This document shows positions 59,396-64,000 of a stretch of DNA of 64,000 nucleotides, piece after piece. The DNA lies in assembly GCA_963457665.1 (NCBI GenBank), contig OY735203.1, positions 5,961,857 through 6,025,856 of the forward strand. Direction: 5' to 3'. The translations under genes were made by a program, and so were the position numbers. The stretch's first letter is position 1; every line of letters starts with the position of its first letter. The notes beneath the pieces are model-generated. The model saw only the letters and a program-made list of their open reading frames with translations, did not search any database and was not told the DNA's origin. Origin of the DNA: Thysanoteuthis rhombus (lineage: Eukaryota > Mollusca > Cephalopoda > Oegopsida > Thysanoteuthidae).

Positions 59396-59540
59396 GTTCT
59401 TTTCTTTCAATTGTATCTGTCATGACAGCGATTTTTTTCTCTCCTCAAACTCAAGTAAAATATACGTATTCGATTACGTTTTTCTACCGTAACTAAAACA
59501 GCAAGAATAATCCTCACCAAAATGAAGGATGTAAGCCTCT

Positions 59541-59608
59541 GTGAAACCCACTGTGATTTGAATTCATGACCAGGAGGCTGTCTTATTGACTGAACTTAGA
59601 TGATGAGT
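59541..59608 (-). repeat. tRNA-like SINE remnant, minus strand
   Basis: In reverse: aagttcagtcaataagacag, ctcctggtcat, then gaattcaaatcacagtgggt, which fits a B box and T arm. The A box is weak. Confidence 0.4.
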
Positions 59609-60599
59609 CTCAGATATCAACAGAAATTTGTTATACAGGTACGCAAAGGCTTATTATACATATATCTCTGTATATAATAATTTCTAGTTATTATATGATA
59701 TAAAAATTGTAGTAATCATCTCCAGTTAGAAGAGCGGAGTCTTCATTTCTTTCTCCACTCCGAACGTTCAATTTTTCCTCTCGCAATAAGTTCTGTACAT
59801 TTCATTCGTTTTTCATCCTCCCCACCATCTTTCAATATATGTAGGGTTAGTGATAAATTACAGTAAAAGTAGCTTGTAAGCTTTGGTGTTTTTGCAAGAG
59901 AAAGAGAAAGGAATGGCGTAGACTTCTTGCAGTAAACATAGGCAGTAGAATCTTTAAAACAAAAAGTAGTTTAAAAAATGATTGAAATTATACAAAAGTG
60001 GTATTTAAAAAGCCAAAAATTGCACTTATCTGAACTGGACTATACATCCTCCTTTCTAAGTCGCTTTTCGTTGAAGGGATTATTTTTAACATTGATATTT
60101 TTTTAAAAAAAAGAATTGAACAACGTTTTTTCTTAAAAAATGTCTAGTCTGATCCAGACAACTTGTGTTCTTTTTTTCTTGATGTTGGAAAGAAGAATTC
60201 CTTTTTATTGTTTGTAGTGGCTCTTTTGTCTGATTTTATCTTTGCAAAACTCGGACGTAATTCATGCCCACCTGAGGGCAGAAGAGGGGGGAATGCAATT
60301 CGTATCTCTTTCTTTCGTTATACATCAACCTTATCTATAACTATTTCCCTTAGATATTTATATATTAGTTTCTTACACTGGAAACTATCTGCAAAACTTG
60401 AATGTTTCTCCAATTTTCAATTGAGTCTAGCTGGTTATCTATCTACAAGTCACGTGTGCTTAATTGTTCTCAACTTGCGTTGAACTTTTCTCTCCTTCCT
60501 AACTTCCAGTTGTCTTTCCTTTATTCCCCTCGACATCTTAATGTACCGTTTCTATTCAAACTTCGTTTCCTCCCTTCATCTTCTGTCCCTCTTCGTCTC

Positions 60600-60975
60600 T
60601 CAAATTAGTAACCGCCAACCAAAACTATCACAAATAATTCAATACAGCCCACTTAGAAAATTGAGAAACCTGTGTATGTATCACGCGTACAGTCCTCACC
60701 GATGAAAATTCAACCATTCACTCCCGATGTCAAACAAAAAGGTTTTTATTTTATTCATTTTTTAAAACCCCACCCTATATAGGTTTTCCGTCTGTTTGCA
60801 ATGTAAGTTCATGCTAAATGAGTCCATAGATTGGTAGTGACAAAACAAAGCAGGAACAAAGAAAAGGTGCTAAGAGTAACTTATTCATCACCCCTTCTTC
60901 CAATGTTTTAATTGAGCATCTTTAACACAACATACTGCCAAGGGACGTCGACAAACAAAGCATCCTGCGACGGGC
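60600..60975 (-). repeat. Family A copy, minus strand, long form
   Basis: Outer block with gtatcacgcgtacagtcctc and tcactcccgatgtc. The inner part has caatgtaagttcatgctaaa, gtaacttattcatcacccct and actgccaagggacgtcgaca. It ends near 60960. Confidence 0.55.
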
Positions 60976-63900
60976 AAGAACGGAAGACCATAACACCAAA
61001 CAGAGATGTAAGGAATAGCAAGGAATCAAAAGCAAATGGACATTCTGGGAATGAGGATAGGAACCAACGGATTTAGCAAATAAAGATAAACTGACAATTC
61101 GTCCAATTGAAGTACAACTGCGTTGGTAAACATTCACTGAACAGTTTACACGGATCTGTGCGTGTAGGAGCAGATACATAAATGCCATACTGTAAACTGA
61201 GTTAATGTTGAACAGCAGGGTAACTTAGAACAACAAATGAAAAACATGTTTTTAAGTACAATAGCCGGTATCATCAACAAAGAACAATTTTCTGTTGAAA
61301 CCAATATTTGATTAAATTATGTTATCGTGCTTGGAAAACATGTTTTTACTTACTGTTTTAAATTCATTTTGCTGTTCAATGTTACCCAGCTTTCGGTACA
61401 CAAGAACACAAACATCATCAAATAAGTGTGTGTGAGTGTGTGTGACTACTGTGACTACTCGACAACTAGCTATTGTATGAAGTTGACATTTGTCAGCAAA
61501 TAAGGCGGTGCAGTGTTAAGATCGAATTTTTCTGAATCGGTAGTTCCCAGGACACCAATTAAAAATATATATATATATCTTCAGTTTCTGTAAATTATCT
61601 CGCTTGACTTCCCAATTATCAACATTTACATATAAACTATCTAAATTGGCATCATCGAAGAGGAGTAACCAAAATACTTTGAAGCCGTTAATTTGTACAA
61701 CGGATGGGAAATTTTACATGACAATGATAGTGGGCTGCTCCACACCATGAATTCCACCCTCTCCAAACATGCACATATTTACGCGAAGATAGTGGATATA
61801 TACGTACACACATAGCATACAAGTACCTGAGAGTAAATCAGACCCAAGTAAATCATGAGTTGCTTTTGAAGTTACAAACGTATAATTGTTGATGTTTCTG
61901 ATTATTGCATTAAATCTGCCAAATAACTATTTCTATTTCCCCCTTCATTCAATGCAAGCAAATGAAAAAATGTATTATATCCCTGACGCATGCAGATTGG
62001 ATGAATTTGAAAAAGTTCTTAGGACATCTGCCCCTTGGATAATCGCCCCCCCCCAACAATGGCAAAGCAGTTGTAAAGCCAAAATTAGTGTTAGTGGAAA
62101 TTAAATGGTTGGTCATGTAAATACTCACACACATGGGGAATTGTCCGCAGCGCAAATGTCAAGAGTCATCTTAGGGACAGTTATTTAGGGGACACAGTGT
62201 AAGTAACATCTTTAAAAAAAAAAAAAAAATCAAATGGCTCTGGAGAGAAATATACTGTCAGATTTATATTTAGTCATTTTTCTTACAACCGGGGGTAGAA
62301 TTTAATACAATATAATATTTCTTTTTTTAAACAAGTGCTGTGCGTTCTACCGTCACATATTGCTTTTCTGTGAAACGTGTATGGATGTACCATTTATGAG
62401 GGTAAAAACATGTTTTCACGGTAATTTTTTCTAAATTGGCATTATTGGATTTAGTTTCTTTATATATTGTCTTACTTAGATAGTGTCAGAGCCGATTCCA
62501 CACAATTTTATGCATGGTGGGTTTAAAACCTTTTTTTCCTCAAATATAAGTGCACGAGAAAAGAGAAAACATTCATTGTTCAATTTGGGTATTTTACATC
62601 CGTCATAACTTTTTTTTTTCAACAATGGAGTTTCCTGATCAAGCAGTTCGTTATTGCATCAATTCCTTATTGTAATCACTTACGTCTTCAGTCCACGGCC
62701 TCATTTTGTGAAGATTTTTTTTGATACGAATGTAAATTAACGACCGACTTTCGGATCACAACTATCATGTAAATATAAGACACTCACCCACAACCTTTTC
62801 GTAAACAAATTATTTTTTTCTTAAAACTGACAAATTTCCTCGGGTAAACACGCTATTATGGGTTTAATTGCCAGAATAATTGCTGTATCTGGATATGATA
62901 AACTGTACATACTCAAACTTCTCCTGGGTAACGCAGGGTATCCCTACCAGAACACACACAAACACACATACATATCAGATTTCTTTGAAAATCTTGTACA
63001 GTGAAACCGCGTTTAGGCATCATTACAGACTAAAATTCCATAAAACATTGTTATAATGACTACATAAAGTATTCATGATTCTTGGATGAAAAAGATGACA
63101 AAAATAAATTAATTTGTTGTATATATATTTTTATTCTACCGAAAATGATAGCTCTCTTACTGACAGAGCTACACTGACAAATCCTAGATATTTACGGAAA
63201 TTTATGTTATATTTTTTCAATAATGAATATAATACAAACATCGTCAGTTTGAATAGAAGTAGGAGTGGACTCTGACCCCGTAGCATTTAGGTTGGTCTAC
63301 ATACAACTGCCATAATTTCAAACAATGACGTGTACTAACAGCGCTTACCATTGAGTAACGACATGCAAATTAGTCTGGCAGACTTGAAGGTTCTTTCTAC
63401 AGTGGTTACCTCGCTGACGAGGCATTGAATCAAGTTTGGTTCTAATATCTTGTTTATTTCTATAGACTCATTGTGGAGCATAGGGTCGCAACTACTCTAA
63501 GGTTTCACTTGCAACTTGTTTTTAACAGGTGAAATTGCTAGCGTGACGGTGAACCCTCCTCTTATATCCAAGCATAGGACAGAACGATGGCAACTGCCAA
63601 GCTGTCTGAGTAACCTTCTGAAGAACAGTGCAGAATAACTCCAACTACCCTGCTATTCATTTCCGGCTGGTGTGTGTGAGAGAGAGAAGGAAGCAGTGAA
63701 TTCTTGTATTTCCAAAAGGCATTGCAAAGTGAACGTGAACAGCCTCAGCCAAAAATCGAACTCGATCCGCTGAATCCATTTTCCGTGGCAGCAACCGTTG
63801 CTCTGCACCTGCAAGTCCATATACCTACACCGTCGTCTCTATAATGCTAGCATCCGATTCAACGTTTGCGATCATTTATTCAAAAGAGGTCATTCATGTA

Positions 63901-64000
63901 AATGGCTTTTGCTTTGTGAGATCAAGATGTTTCAGAGGTTATTACCTACGTTCTATGCAGCAATTACGACACGGAAATTGTTTGCTACTCTCATTTTCCC
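60976..64000. other. No gene assigned
   Basis: CpG-bearing. Contains a short (TA)n at 61565-61580 and C9 at 62047-62055. The last 600 bases (63400-64000) are the least AT-rich part of the right end, but nothing identifiable. Confidence 0.3.
63145..63182 (-). repeat. tRNA-derived SINE head fragment (family G), minus strand
   Basis: Reverse reading tttgtcagtgtagctctgtc-agtaagagagcta matches the 29.3 kb head up to the D-arm. No B box is kept. Confidence 0.35.

Overview
This is animal nuclear DNA: strongly AT-rich, intron- and repeat-dominated, with hundreds of short chance ORFs and almost no protein-coding sequence. Long (TA)n tracts, tRNA-derived SINE fragments, RTE-type LINE tails, mariner remnants and hAT-like miniature elements point to a large invertebrate genome. 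A mollusc, most likely a coleoid cephalopod such as an octopus, fits best. That assignment rests on remembered repeat character, not on a marker gene. There is no operon, CRISPR array, phage or bacterial gene structure.

Gene content. One split gene is supported, on the + strand between about 33.9 and 39.9 kb. Its exons are 33876-34525 (charged, low-complexity, then the start of a folded part), 35440-35708 (ends at a GTGAGA donor, phase 0), 36646-37117 (good acceptor, GTAAGT donor, phase 1) and 39616-39851 (acceptor, matching phase, terminal TAA). Phases agree at the last two junctions. The junction between the first two exons is unresolved, and the third exon has stops and compensating frame changes in its middle. 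I do not recognise the protein family. Upstream exons were not found; the 5' part may lie in or before the first 33 kb.

Layout. 1-33 kb: repeats, including RTE LINE tails (near 0.1, 1.8, 24.4, 27.3 and 29.8 kb), a mariner remnant (15.1 kb), a GA minisatellite (14.7 kb), two hAT-like miniature elements (18.5 and 20.5 kb), a long hairpin (25.1 kb), and many copies of families called A, B and D here. 33.9-39.9 kb: the gene 3' end, with family B copies in its introns and one LINE copy at 38.1 kb. 40-64 kb: very long (TA)n arrays, minus-strand A copies, a second RTE-type LINE (48.9 kb), a degraded cecropia-type mariner (51.1 kb), a hAT miniature element with near-perfect 8-bp target duplication (52.3 kb) and a compound GA/TA satellite (57.0 kb).

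The most interesting large-scale signal is a step in CpG content near 38.6-39.2 kb, close to the end of the split gene. CpG is scarce to the left and common to the right. The same repeat families show TG/CA at sites in the left copies where right copies keep CG. This is what mosaic gene-body methylation would leave behind, and it would imply that most of the left part is, or was, inside a methylated transcription unit. No new biological system was identified.
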